DNA of 64,000 nt, taken from assembly GCA_016521575.1 (NCBI GenBank), contig JAEKDP010000006.1:186001-250000 (forward strand), given 5' to 3'. The stretch comes from Rhodobacteraceae bacterium F11138 (lineage in GTDB: Bacteria; Pseudomonadota; Alphaproteobacteria; Rhodobacterales; Rhodobacteraceae). This document shows positions 53,869 to 64,000 of this stretch, one piece after another. Numbering within the stretch: position 1 is the first letter of the stretch; each line of letters starts with the position of its first letter. Both the position numbers and the translations under genes were made by a program. Under the pieces are notes generated by a model. That model saw only the letters and a list, made by a program, of their open reading frames with translations. It made no database searches and was not told the origin of the DNA.

Positions 53869-54722
53869 TGGCAGAGCGCAGCGGCATGGTCGAAAAACGC
53901 GGGCCGGGCCTGTGGTTTACCCATCTCGGGCTGATCATAGGCGTGCTGATCATCTTTTTCCCGATCTGGCTGGCCTTTGTTGCCTCGACCGTGACCCAGC
54001 CCGAGATCACCCAGCCTCCTATGCCGCTCTGGCCCGGAGATCGGTTCTTTGAAAACTACCGCGATGCGCTGGTGTCCGGCGTCAATGCCCCGGTGGCGCG
54101 GATGCTGGCCAATTCGCTGATCATGGCGCTTGGCATTGCCATCGGCAAAATCATCATTTCGCTGCTCTCGGCTTTTGCCATCGTCTATTTCCGGTTTCCG
54201 GGCCGGCGGCTGTTTTTCTGGCTGATCTTCCTCACGTTGATGCTGCCGGTCGAGGTTCGGATTGTCCCGACCTACGAGGTCGTTGCCGGTTTCGGCATGC
54301 TCAACAGCTATTCGGGGCTGATCTTCCCCCTGATCGCCAGCGCCACCGCGACTTTCCTGTTCCGGCAGTTTTTCCTGACGGTACCGGATGAATTGGCCGA
54401 GGCTGCCCGTGTCGATGGCGCCCGCCCCATGCGGTTTTTCATCGATATCCTGCTGCCGATGAGCCGCACCAACATCGCGGCGCTGTTCGTGATCCTGTTC
54501 ATCTATGGCTGGAATCAGTATCTGTGGCCGCTGCTCATCACCACGGATCCGTCGATGAACACCATCGTCATGGGCATCAAACAGATGTTCCCGTCCGGCG
54601 ATGATGTCGCCGACTGGCCCGTGATCATGGCGACGTCAATCCTGGCGATGGTGCCGCCGATTGTGGTGGTGATTTCAATGCAGAACCTGTTTATCCGCGG
54701 ACTTGTGGACAGCGAGAAATAG
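53868..54722 (+). CDS. ugpE: Glycerol-3-phosphate ABC importer: permease UgpE
   Basis: 284 residues with six membrane segments and the EAA loop EAARVDGARPMRFFIDILLP that docks with UgpC. The motif LPVEVRIVPTYEVVAGFGML is typical of UgpE. Start overlaps the ugpA stop; the ATPase gene follows after three bases. Confidence 0.95.
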   Translation: MAERSGMVEKRGPGLWFTHLGLIIGVLIIFFPIWLAFVASTVTQPEITQPPMPLWPGDRFFENYRDALVSGVNAPVARMLANSLIMALGIAIGKIIISLLSAFAIVYFRFPGRRLFFWLIFLTLMLPVEVRIVPTYEVVAGFGMLNSYSGLIFPLIASATATFLFRQFFLTVPDELAEAARVDGARPMRFFIDILLPMSRTNIAALFVILFIYGWNQYLWPLLITTDPSMNTIVMGIKQMFPSGDDVADWPVIMATSILAMVPPIVVVISMQNLFIRGLVDSEK

Positions 54723-54725
54723 ACA

Positions 54726-55745
54726 ATGGCAACTTTGAAGCTGAACAATATCAAGAAACGGTTTGGGTCCACCGATGTGATTCACGGTGTGGATCTGGAT
54801 GTTGCCGACGGAGAGTTCATCGTCATCGTCGGCCCGTCGGGCTGTGGAAAATCCACCCTGTTGCGCATGGTGGCCGGGCTGGAAACCGTCAGCAGCGGCG
54901 AAATATCCATTGATGGCAAACGGGTCAACGATCTGGAACCCATGGATCGCGACATCGCTATGGTGTTTCAGAACTATGCGCTCTACCCGCATATGTCGGT
55001 GTTTGAAAATATCTCCTACGGGCTGAAGATCGCCAAAACCCCCAAGGCAGAAATTGCCGAGCGGGTCGCGACCGCCGCCAAGATGCTGCAGCTGGCCCCT
55101 TACCTGGATCGCAAGCCACGGGAATTGTCAGGCGGTCAGCGCCAGCGCGTTGCCATGGGCCGGGCCATCGTGCGCAAGCCGTCGGTCTTTTTGTTCGACG
55201 AACCGCTGTCCAACCTGGACGCGAAGTTGCGCGTGCAAATGCGGCTTGAAATCAAGGCATTGCAGAAAGAACTTGGTATCACGTCGCTCTATGTCACACA
55301 TGATCAGGTCGAGGCGATGACACTGGCCGACCGCATGGTGGTGATGAATGGCGGTGTTGCCGACCAGATCGGCGCGCCGCTGGAGGTCTATGCCAATCCG
55401 GCCACGACATTTGTGGCCGGGTTCATCGGTTCACCGGCGACGAACTTCCTGCCGGTCGCAGCATTGAGTTCGCCGCGCGCAGGTGCGGCAACCATTGGTA
55501 TCCGTCCCGAACACGCGCGTCTGGTTCACGCGGGCACGGGGCAGACCAATGGCATGGTCAAGTTTTCCGAAGCCCTGGGCGCTGAGACCCTGGTGCATCT
55601 GGTGCTGCCAGCCGGTGAATCCTTTACGGTGCGGCAAGACGGAACCATGCCCTGCCCGCAAGAAGGTGAACACTGCGGGATCGATTGGGCACAAGACAGC
55701 GAAATCCCATTCGGCGCGGATTCTCGACGGATCGAAATCCCCTAA
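54726..55745 (+). CDS. ugpC: Glycerol-3-phosphate ABC importer: ATPase UgpC
   Basis: 339 residues, slightly short of E. coli UgpC (about 356). Walker [11 protein letters not shown]-loop [14 protein letters not shown], signature [15 protein letters not shown], Walker [13 protein letters not shown] and a C-terminal MOP/TOBE domain ([11 protein letters not shown]). It ends the ugpBAEC operon; no ugpQ phosphodiesterase gene follows. Convergent with olsA. Confidence 0.95.
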   Translation: MATLKLNNIKKRFGSTDVIHGVDLDVADGEFIVIVGPSGCGKSTLLRMVAGLETVSSGEISIDGKRVNDLEPMDRDIAMVFQNYALYPHMSVFENISYGLKIAKTPKAEIAERVATAAKMLQLAPYLDRKPRELSGGQRQRVAMGRAIVRKPSVFLFDEPLSNLDAKLRVQMRLEIKALQKELGITSLYVTHDQVEAMTLADRMVVMNGGVADQIGAPLEVYANPATTFVAGFIGSPATNFLPVAALSSPRAGAATIGIRPEHARLVHAGTGQTNGMVKFSEALGAETLVHLVLPAGESFTVRQDGTMPCPQEGEHCGIDWAQDSEIPFGADSRRIEIP

Positions 55746-55820
55746 AATACTTCGCGGTGAACTACGGAAATTCAAAGACGGGATCCCGTGCCGGGGCGGT
55801 TTGCCATGGATCTTGGGAAA

Positions 55821-56672
55821 CTATTGCTGGCGCCCTGATCCGATCTGGGCCAGGCGGTCTTCCACCCCCTTGCGCACCTTCGTTTCGCACGCAGCGGCCA
55901 GCGCCTTGCGGTCGGCAAAATCCGCCACTCTGAGCGGGTCGTGATAGATCAGTTCGACCGCGCCCTGACGGCGAACGGCAAGCGTTTTCAGCAGATGCGA
56001 GGCGAATTCCATGTCGCCCCACCAGCCATAGAACCGCGCCGGAGCGCCGGCGGGGGCGATATAGATTGCACTAACGGGCTGAATCCAGATTTCATCCTTC
56101 AACTTATCTGTGAAGAATGATTCAAAAAGTGTTGTTTTGAATGGTAAAACCCTCAATCCGTCCGTCGACGTTCCTTCCGGGAAGAACAGAAGCTTGTGCC
56201 CGGCAAGAAGCCGCTCTTGGAACAATCGGGTCTGTTCGCGCGCCCGTGCGGGAGTGCGCTCGATGAAGACGGTTCCGGTTGCCCGGGCCAGCCAGCCAAT
56301 GCCCGGCCAATCGGCCACTTCGGATTTGGACACGAAATAGATCCGCTTGCGTGCATTCAGGGCGAAAATGTCCAGCCATGACACGTGGTTGGCCACGACG
56401 GCCCCATCCTGTTGCATCAGTTCCCCGGTGGTGCGGAACCCCATGCCCAGCACGCGAAACGCGTTTCGGCACACGAATTGGGTGATATAGGGCGTGATCG
56501 GGCGATGCAGGCCGAACAATGGGCGTTCGATCAGCCGCAGCGCCAGCAACAGCCCCAGACAGCCGAATACGAGCACCCCCAGAACACTCCCCCGCAGGGC
56601 GACGCGCACCCAGCCCCAAACCCCGATCCGCACCGGATCGGGCTGGGCGTCGCGGCCCCAGGTCGTGCTCAT
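55821..56672 (-). CDS. olsA: Lyso-ornithine-lipid O-acyltransferase OlsA (PlsC family)
   Basis: 283 residues. N-terminal membrane segment (GSVLGVLVFGCLGLLLALRL), acyltransferase motif I NHVSWLD, motif III LLFFPEGTSTDGLR, and a PlsC-type core. The gene overlaps olsB by four bases (ATGA), which identifies it as the second ornithine-lipid enzyme rather than the general PlsC. It adds the secondary acyl chain to lyso-ornithine lipid at the inner membrane. The N-terminal end of the open frame overlaps olsB out of frame and is not used. Confidence 0.9.
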   Translation of the reverse strand: MSTTWGRDAQPDPVRIGVWGWVRVALRGSVLGVLVFGCLGLLLALRLIERPLFGLHRPITPYITQFVCRNAFRVLGMGFRTTGELMQQDGAVVANHVSWLDIFALNARKRIYFVSKSEVADWPGIGWLARATGTVFIERTPARAREQTRLFQERLLAGHKLLFFPEGTSTDGLRVLPFKTTLFESFFTDKLKDEIWIQPVSAIYIAPAGAPARFYGWWGDMEFASHLLKTLAVRRQGAVELIYHDPLRVADFADRKALAAACETKVRKGVEDRLAQIGSGRQQ

Positions 56673-57433
56673 CTGCCGACCTGTCCGGAATAGAGCCGCT
56701 TTTGCCGTTCGGTCATTTGATGCACATCCAGCACCAGGCAGACATCCGTCGTATTGAAACCATGATCGACATAGGCCCCGTCCCCCACGAATCCGCCCAG
56801 ACGCAGATAGGCCTTGATCAATGCCGGGGTCGCCTTCATCGCGGCCACACGATCCAGCTGTTCCTGCGGCACTAGGTCCATGCTTTGATAATGCTGCGGC
56901 AGCGCCCGAACCCGCAACCCCGGCGGTGCAAGATGCCCATGCCGCAGCATCGACAGGGGTTGGGCCAAGGCAGCCGGATCCGTGCCGTGAAAGCTGGCAA
57001 CTCCGAACAGGATCTCTATCCCGTGCTCTTGCACATAGCGCGCCAGACCGTTCCACAGATGATACATCGCCATGCCGCCCCGGAAATCCCGATGCAGGCA
57101 AGAGCGGCCAAGTTCCAGCAGCGGACGACCGCTGGATTTGAGCGCGCCAAGATCGTATTCGTCTTCGGAATAGAACTGCCCGGCGCGTTCTGCCTGTTCC
57201 TGACGCAGCAGCCGATAAACGCCAGCCACGGTCCGGGTCGGGACATGGGTCACCAGGAGATGATCAAAGAATGGATCGAACCGGTCCCGTTCCAACCCCT
57301 GCTCGTGATCCACCAAAGGGCCTCCGCCCCCCAGTTCCCGCACGAACACATCATAGCGCAACGCCTGCGCCGCGTGCAGCTCTGCCGCCGTGTCGGCAAG
57401 TTTGACCTCGAATTCAGCCGGGACGTCTGACAT
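56669..57433 (-). CDS. olsB: Ornithine N-acyltransferase OlsB
   Basis: 254 residues. GNAT-like acyltransferase that transfers a 3-hydroxyacyl chain from acyl-ACP to ornithine. Motifs are ALRYDVFVRELGG, RPLLELGRSCLHRDFRGG and FGVASFHGTDP. ATG 57433 gives MSDVPAEFEVKLAD; the upstream 21 codons have no family match. Ornithine lipids replace phospholipids under phosphate limitation and are common in roseobacters. A CtrA-like box lies 80 bases upstream. Confidence 0.93.
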   Translation of the reverse strand: MSDVPAEFEVKLADTAAELHAAQALRYDVFVRELGGGGPLVDHEQGLERDRFDPFFDHLLVTHVPTRTVAGVYRLLRQEQAERAGQFYSEDEYDLGALKSSGRPLLELGRSCLHRDFRGGMAMYHLWNGLARYVQEHGIEILFGVASFHGTDPAALAQPLSMLRHGHLAPPGLRVRALPQHYQSMDLVPQEQLDRVAAMKATPALIKAYLRLGGFVGDGAYVDHGFNTTDVCLVLDVHQMTERQKRLYSGQVGR

Positions 57434-57514
57434 GGGGTTTCCAAAGGTTGACCGGGTCGCATCGTTTAGCCGGATCAGGGTCCGTTGGCAACGCATCGCC
57501 GGGGCGGACGATCA

Positions 57515-57530
57515 TTAACACTTCGTAAAC
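57515..57530. promoter_or_regulatory. CtrA-like box upstream of olsB
   Basis: TTAAC-ACTTC-GTAAAC matches the CtrA palindrome TTAAC-N5-GTTAA with one mismatch. It lies 82 bases upstream of the olsB start, and chpT lies 215 bases to its right. Confidence 0.4.
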
Positions 57531-57535
57531 CAGTT

Positions 57536-57718
57536 TCAGGGATCAAAGACCGGAAGCAATGCAATTCGGGCACCGTCAATGACCACCTTTCCCTGCTCAC
57601 GAAAATTCACGGTGATCTTGCCGCCGATGTTGGATTGCACCTGTCCAAGGCCCCATTCGGGAAATTCCGGATGGCGCACAAGCATGCCGGGTGCCAATAT
57701 GGCGTTCAGGTCAGTCAT
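57536..57718 (-). CDS. DUF3553 protein
   Basis: 60 residues (LAPGMLVRHPEFPEWGLGQV), a small beta-rich protein of the DUF3553 family found in alphaproteobacteria, often beside cell-cycle or DNA-repair genes. Function not established. It is divergent from chpT with 26 bases between starts, so the two share a promoter region. Confidence 0.85.
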   Translation of the reverse strand: MTDLNAILAPGMLVRHPEFPEWGLGQVQSNIGGKITVNFREQGKVVIDGARIALLPVFDP

Positions 57719-57744
57719 TCTTGGACTCGGATCGGAGGAACATC

Positions 57745-58341
57745 TTGGGACAGAGTAATATCAATCTGGCATCCTTGATAGGGTCAAGAATATGTCATGA
57801 CCTGATCAGCCCCATCGGTGCAATCACAAACGGGCTGGAGTTGCTCGACCTGGCGGGCAGCGTACAGGGGCCGGAACTGGATCTGATCGCCGATAGCGTC
57901 GGCAATGCCGGCGCGCGCATCCGTTTCTTTCGCATCGCCTATGGGGCAGCCGGCGAACAGCTTCTGGGACGTCCCGAGGTCGTGTCGGTACTGGATGATC
58001 TGGGACGCGGCGGACGGCAGACGATTCAGTGGGCACCACTGGATGCGCAGCCCAGAACCCTGGTGCGGCTGGCCTTTCTGGCGCTGCAATGCTGTGAAAC
58101 CGCCATGCCTTATGGCGGGGTTGTGCGGATCATGGCCGAAGACGGCGTGTGGACCATCACCGGCCGGGCCGACAAGCTGGTGATCGATGACGCATTGTTC
58201 GACGGCCTGACAACACCAGATGCGTTGCCCGAAATCACGCCGGCGCTGGTGCAGTTCGCCCTGCTTCCGACCGTGGCTGCCGATCTGGGGCGCACGGTGC
58301 GCTCGACCCACGAGCCAGGACAAATCACCATTCGTTTCTAG
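57745..58341 (+). CDS. chpT: Histidine phosphotransferase ChpT
   Basis: Passes phosphate from CckA to CtrA and CpdR. 198 residues from a TTG start at 57745, preceded by GGAGGAA five bases away; this gives [20 protein letters not shown]. The phospho-accepting His is H18 in [14 protein letters not shown], followed by a degenerate HATPase-like domain. The longer frame would overlap the DUF3553 gene. Its stop is convergent with proA and the two TAG stops share a CTAG palindrome (58338-58341). Confidence 0.92.
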   Translation: MGQSNINLASLIGSRICHDLISPIGAITNGLELLDLAGSVQGPELDLIADSVGNAGARIRFFRIAYGAAGEQLLGRPEVVSVLDDLGRGGRQTIQWAPLDAQPRTLVRLAFLALQCCETAMPYGGVVRIMAEDGVWTITGRADKLVIDDALFDGLTTPDALPEITPALVQFALLPTVAADLGRTVRSTHEPGQITIRF

Positions 58342-59603
58342 CCGCGGACGGTCCCGTTACCCTGAACCAGGTATTTGAAACTGGTCAGCTGCGCCGCCCC
58401 GACGGGGCCCCGCGCGTGCATCTTGCCGGTCGCGATGCCAATTTCCGCCCCCATGCCGAATTCCCCGCCATCGGCAAACTGTGTCGACGCATTGTGCATC
58501 AGGATGGCGCTGTCCAGATGCTGGAAAAACCGTTCTGCAGCAGCCGGGTCCTCGGTGACTATGCAATCGGTGTGGCTGGAGCCATAACGGCGGATGTGGG
58601 CAATCGCGGCATCGATGTCCGCAACCGGTTTCGCCGCGATGATCGCATCCAGGTATTCCCTGCCCCAATCGCCATCCGAGGCAGATACGGTTCCTTCGAC
58701 CTGGGCCAGATCACCGGATGCGCGCACTTCCACGCCCGCCGCGATCAAGGCGGCAATGACGTCTGATCCGAGCCCCTGCACAATGTCCTGATGCACCAGC
58801 AGACATTCTGCCGCGCCACAGATTCCGGTGCGTCGTGTCTTGGCGTTCAGCACCACGTCCAATGCTTTTTTCGGGTCGGCGTCCTTATCCAAGTAGATAT
58901 GAACAATACCCTCAAGATGGGCAAAAACCGGCACCCTGGCTTCGCGCTGAACCAGCCCCACAAGCCCTTTGCCACCGCGCGGCACGATGACGTCCACCGT
59001 ATCGGTCATGGACAAAAGCCGGGACACGGCGGCCCGGTCGCGCGTGGGCACCAATTGAACCGCATCTTCGGGCAGCCCCGCCTGGCGAAGCCCCCGGACC
59101 AGGCAGGCATGGATCGCGGTCGAGGAATGGAAGCTTTCCGAGCCCCCCCGCAAGATCACCGCATTGCCCGACTTCAGACATAGCGCACCGGCGTCCGCCG
59201 TCACATTCGGCCGACTTTCATAGATCACTCCGATCACCCCCAATGGTGTGCGGATGCGCCGGATGTGCAACCCCGAAGGCATGTCCCATTCGGCAACAAC
59301 CTCGCCCACCGGGTCGGGCTGTTCGGCCACCGCACGCAGCCCGTCCACGATGCCACGCATGCGATCTTCGTTCAGCATCAGGCGGTCCATCATGGCATCG
59401 CTCAGCCCTTTGTCGCGCCCGTATTCAAGATCATGCGCATTGGCCTTGATGATGTTCTGGCGATCCGCCCAGACTGCATCCGCAGCCCCGATCAGCGCCG
59501 CATGTTTGCGTTCGGCGCTTGCCGTGGCCAATGCCTGACTGGCCGCTTTCGCCCGTTGGCCGATGCCGGCCATCAAAGCGGGAATATCATCCATGTCTTT
59601 CAT
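58338..59603 (-). CDS. proA: Glutamate-5-semialdehyde dehydrogenase (gamma-glutamyl phosphate reductase)
   Basis: Second step of proline synthesis. 421 residues, aldehyde-dehydrogenase fold, with [20 protein letters not shown] and the catalytic Cys in [18 protein letters not shown] 59603 or 59594. It follows proB with a 74-base gap in the run obg-proB-proA. Its stop overlaps that of chpT. Confidence 0.96.
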   Translation of the reverse strand: MKDMDDIPALMAGIGQRAKAASQALATASAERKHAALIGAADAVWADRQNIIKANAHDLEYGRDKGLSDAMMDRLMLNEDRMRGIVDGLRAVAEQPDPVGEVVAEWDMPSGLHIRRIRTPLGVIGVIYESRPNVTADAGALCLKSGNAVILRGGSESFHSSTAIHACLVRGLRQAGLPEDAVQLVPTRDRAAVSRLLSMTDTVDVIVPRGGKGLVGLVQREARVPVFAHLEGIVHIYLDKDADPKKALDVVLNAKTRRTGICGAAECLLVHQDIVQGLGSDVIAALIAAGVEVRASGDLAQVEGTVSASDGDWGREYLDAIIAAKPVADIDAAIAHIRRYGSSHTDCIVTEDPAAAERFFQHLDSAILMHNASTQFADGGEFGMGAEIGIATGKMHARGPVGAAQLTSFKYLVQGNGTVRG

Positions 59604-59677
59604 AACCGTCTTCCCTGTCGCCGTTTCAAAGGCCGCCTGTTTCCGCTTCTTCGGCCCGCATTTATCAGAATGGAGAC

Positions 59678-61818
<2,141 letters not shown>

Positions 61819-61843
61819 CTAACGCAAAGGCCCACGGGTTTGT

Positions 61844-62380
61844 TCAGAGTTTCCGACTGTACGTCCAGGTCGGCACGGTTGCATCCCGCGCCACCGAAAA
61901 GCTTTCGGCGTCGCCAAGATACTCGAACCCGCAATGGATCAGCACACGGGCCGAAGCCGGATTGTCCTGAAACACGCTGGCGAACATCGTATCGTTTTTC
62001 AACGGGTTGGCCGCGACCAGAACCTCGACCGCGTCCGACGCCAGCCCGGTGTTCCAATAGATCGGCGCGACCCAATATGCGACTTCCGATTGGTTGCGAT
62101 CCATGCGTTGCAACGAAATCACGCCCATGACCTCGGCACCGCCGGATTTGGTCCCGTCCATCGCCCAGACGTCTTCTTCGCGATCCGGCGACATTGCGCG
62201 GGCAATGAAGGCTTCGACCGTGCCGGGCGGCAAAGGATGCGGGATCGACGGCGTCATGCGTGCGACGCGCTCATCGCCGCTGCACATTTCGATCAACCCT
62301 TTGTCAGAGCGCCGCAACGGGCGCAGGTCGAACCGCTCGGTTTCGATGACGGGTTGATTGATGATTGCGTCCAATTTCAT
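61844..62380 (-). CDS. GNAT N-acetyltransferase
   Basis: 178 residues, RimJ/RimL-like GNAT: ETERFDLRPLRRSDKG at the start, EVAYWVAPIYWNTGLASDAV as motif A, and FQDNPASARVLIHCGFEYLG at the acetyl-CoA end. ATG 62380 with GGAGGAG; it overlaps the LysE gene by four bases. Substrate unknown. Confidence 0.9.
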   Translation of the reverse strand: MKLDAIINQPVIETERFDLRPLRRSDKGLIEMCSGDERVARMTPSIPHPLPPGTVEAFIARAMSPDREEDVWAMDGTKSGGAEVMGVISLQRMDRNQSEVAYWVAPIYWNTGLASDAVEVLVAANPLKNDTMFASVFQDNPASARVLIHCGFEYLGDAESFSVARDATVPTWTYSRKL

Positions 62381-62985
62381 GTTTCCGCTCCTCCTCCGAA
62401 CATCACAAAGAAAACTGACAAAACCGTAAGTGTGGCCAATCCCCACATCAGGTAGGTCTCGGCGACCGTTCCTGCAACCGTGGCGGCGATCCGGTCACCG
62501 GCAAAACACCAGATCGGATGCAGCATCACCTGACAGCCCAGCAGAATGGCCGCGATGGTCGCTGTCGCCTGCAGCGGCGGCGTGCCCAGGGCGGCAAAGC
62601 TGGTGAACCCGGTCACGATCATGGCCCAGGCTTTGGGATTGAGCGGATGCACGATCAGCCCGGCCCAGAACCCCGGCGCGCGAGTCTGTTCCCCGGAATT
62701 GTTCAGGCGCATATTCGCCACCTTCCAGGCCAGCCAGCAGATATAGGCGGCCGAGACCCATTTCAGCCCCTGAAATATCCATGGTGCGTGATCCGCCAGC
62801 TGCATCAACCCGAAACCCACCGGCCAGATCACCAGCTGTTTTCCCAGCGCGACGCCGCAGACAAACGGCAAGGCGGTGCGAAACCCGAAACGCGCACCCG
62901 TTGCCAGCAGGGCCATATTGGCCGGACCCGGCGTGCCAATCTGACTGGCAGCGAAAACAATGAAACTGGCGGTGGCGACGGCCAT
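62377..62985 (-). CDS. LysE/RhtB-family amino-acid exporter
   Basis: 202 residues with about six membrane segments; the family GTPGPANMALLATGARFGFRTA near the N-terminus is typical. Exports amino acids such as lysine, threonine or homoserine lactones. It lies between rpmA and the GNAT gene, an insertion into the conserved rplU-rpmA-obg order. Confidence 0.9.
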   Translation of the reverse strand: MAVATASFIVFAASQIGTPGPANMALLATGARFGFRTALPFVCGVALGKQLVIWPVGFGLMQLADHAPWIFQGLKWVSAAYICWLAWKVANMRLNNSGEQTRAPGFWAGLIVHPLNPKAWAMIVTGFTSFAALGTPPLQATATIAAILLGCQVMLHPIWCFAGDRIAATVAGTVAETYLMWGLATLTVLSVFFVMFGGGAET

Positions 62986-63066
62986 GAAAGGTATAGCTCT
63001 TGAACGAGAAAAGGGACCGGCGGTTTTCGCCGATCCCCAATTTTTGCCTCGGCTTTCGGGTGCGGC

Positions 63067-63336
63067 TTACTCTGCGGCCTCCGCCACTGGCAGGACCGAA
63101 ATAAAGGTACGACCCTTGAGGCCGGTGTGGAAGGTCACTGCGCCCTCGACGGTTGCAAAGATCGTGTGATCCTTGCCAAGGCCAACGCCCTCACCCGGCC
63201 AGAATTTGGTACCGCGCTGCCGCACGATGATATTGCCGGGGACGGCGTTTTGGCCGCCATACAGCTTGACGCCAAGGCGGCGACCAGCGGAGTCGCGACC
63301 GTTACGGGAGGAACCGCCTGCTTTCTTATGTGCCAT
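63067..63336 (-). CDS. rpmA: 50S ribosomal protein L27
   Basis: 89 residues: [20 protein letters not shown] and the [19 protein letters not shown] core. It follows rplU by 11 bases. No N-terminal cleavage extension (as in Firmicutes) is present. Forms the rplU-rpmA unit. Confidence 0.98.
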   Translation of the reverse strand: MAHKKAGGSSRNGRDSAGRRLGVKLYGGQNAVPGNIIVRQRGTKFWPGEGVGLGKDHTIFATVEGAVTFHTGLKGRTFISVLPVAEAAE

Positions 63337-63347
63337 GCTTTCTCTCC

Positions 63348-63986
63348 TTAACCTTTGGCCAGCTCTTTGGCCTGCTCGACCCAGCCTTCGCGCTCGATCC
63401 GGCCTTTGAACGTCAGTTTCTCGTCCATATCAGCAACGTCGGCGTCCGTCCATGCCGCGATCTGGGCAAAGGTGGTCACCCCGGCCGCCTGCAGCTTTTT
63501 CTCAAGCGCCGGGCCAACGCCGGACAGCTTTTTCAGATCATCCGCACCGGCGGACGCTTCTGTCTTGGCTTTCGCTTTCGGTGCGGCGGCTTTCTTGGCG
63601 GGCTTTTCAGCAACAGCCACGTCCCCTGCGGACCCGGCTCCGACAGCGGCCTTGACGCCGGTCTTGTCCGCGCCTTCGGCCAGGATATCGGTCACCTTGA
63701 TCAGGGTCAGCTTCTGGCGGTGGCCCTTGGTGCGCTTGCTGGAGTGCTTGCGGCGACGCTTTACAAAGTGGACGACCTTTTCACCCTTGATCTGATCGAT
63801 CACTTCGGCCTGCACACCTGCACCCGCGATCAGCGGCGCGCCGACAACGGTCTTGTCGCCGCCAAGCATCAGGATGTCGTTGAATTGTACTGTTTCGCCA
63901 GCGTCTGCAGCCAGTTTTTCAACACGGAGCGTATCGCCCGATTGAACCTTGTACTGCTTGCCGCCGGTCTTGAGGACCGCGAACAT
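63348..63986 (-). CDS. rplU: 50S ribosomal protein L21 with C-terminal extension
   Basis: 212 residues. The L21 core is [20 protein letters not shown] to [10 protein letters not shown]-like [18 protein letters not shown] (about 1-105). An Ala/Lys-rich linker (about 115-150) leads to a helix-hairpin-helix-like tail ([20 protein letters not shown]). Typical L21 has about 103 residues; the tail resembles those found on other Rhodobacterales proteins such as NADH dehydrogenase subunits. AAAGGA precedes ATG 63986; the gene is complete. Confidence 0.97.
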   Translation of the reverse strand: MFAVLKTGGKQYKVQSGDTLRVEKLAADAGETVQFNDILMLGGDKTVVGAPLIAGAGVQAEVIDQIKGEKVVHFVKRRRKHSSKRTKGHRQKLTLIKVTDILAEGADKTGVKAAVGAGSAGDVAVAEKPAKKAAAPKAKAKTEASAGADDLKKLSGVGPALEKKLQAAGVTTFAQIAAWTDADVADMDEKLTFKGRIEREGWVEQAKELAKG

Positions 63987-64000
63987 GCGTCTATTCCTTT

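Overview
The window looks like chromosomal DNA of an alphaproteobacterium of the order Rhodobacterales, most likely the Roseobacter group. The grounds are high GC, the histidine phosphotransferase ChpT, a ribosomal protein L21 with a long C-terminal tail, a class II DAHP synthase, PAS_5-type and IalB-type proteins, an olsB-olsA ornithine-lipid pair, and two complete branched-chain-amino-acid-type (Liv) ABC importers. I see no rRNA, tRNA, CRISPR array, prophage or insertion sequence.

Layout. 0-5 kb: envelope genes (L,D-transpeptidase running off the left edge, lpxD, a dedicated acyl carrier protein and a ketoacyl synthase, an IalB-like secreted protein), then a gene-free stretch with two strong minus-strand terminators that may hold a small RNA. 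5-8 kb: HerA-type ATPase and an exonuclease/endonuclease/phosphatase-family membrane protein. 8-13 kb: Liv importer 1. 13-22 kb: housekeeping genes (GlxA-type regulator, DAHP synthase, PAS protein, yicC, gmk, gamma-carbonic anhydrase, a PLP trans-sulfuration enzyme, a PhoR-like kinase, a lipoprotein with a possible Cys-His-Asp triad). 22-25.5 kb: LysR regulator divergent from glutaryl-CoA dehydrogenase, and a SulP transporter without a STAS domain.

25.9-48 kb is a large catabolic region. It has an acyl-CoA ligase, an ACAD10/11-type acyl-CoA dehydrogenase and two SDRs in one operon; acetoacetyl-CoA synthetase, TesB thioesterase and a family VIII serine hydrolase in another; Liv importer 2; and an operon SDR / nitronate-monooxygenase-like / histidine phosphatase / ACAD10/11-type kinase / IclR. 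That operon is divergent from two MDR oxidoreductases, a MaoC hydratase, aroQ and a LuxR solo. The kinase and the dehydrogenase are the two halves of the vertebrate ACAD11 fusion protein, which points to uptake, CoA activation and phosphorylation-dependent beta-oxidation of a 4-hydroxy-type acid. This is the most interesting inference in the window.

48-64 kb: tsf-rpsB; the glycerol-3-phosphate importer ugpBAEC with a Pho-box-like element; olsBA for ornithine lipids; a DUF3553 protein and chpT; and the minus-strand run rplU-rpmA-lysE-GNAT-obg-proB-proA. Phosphate and membrane-lipid genes (ugp, ols) lie next to the CtrA-pathway gene chpT. CtrA-like boxes (TTAAC-N5-GTTAA, one mismatch each) occur upstream of olsB and, twice, between the PAS gene and yicC.

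Starts were chosen by Shine-Dalgarno spacing, stop/start overlaps and family N-termini. All functions are read from the protein sequences by eye, with no database search.
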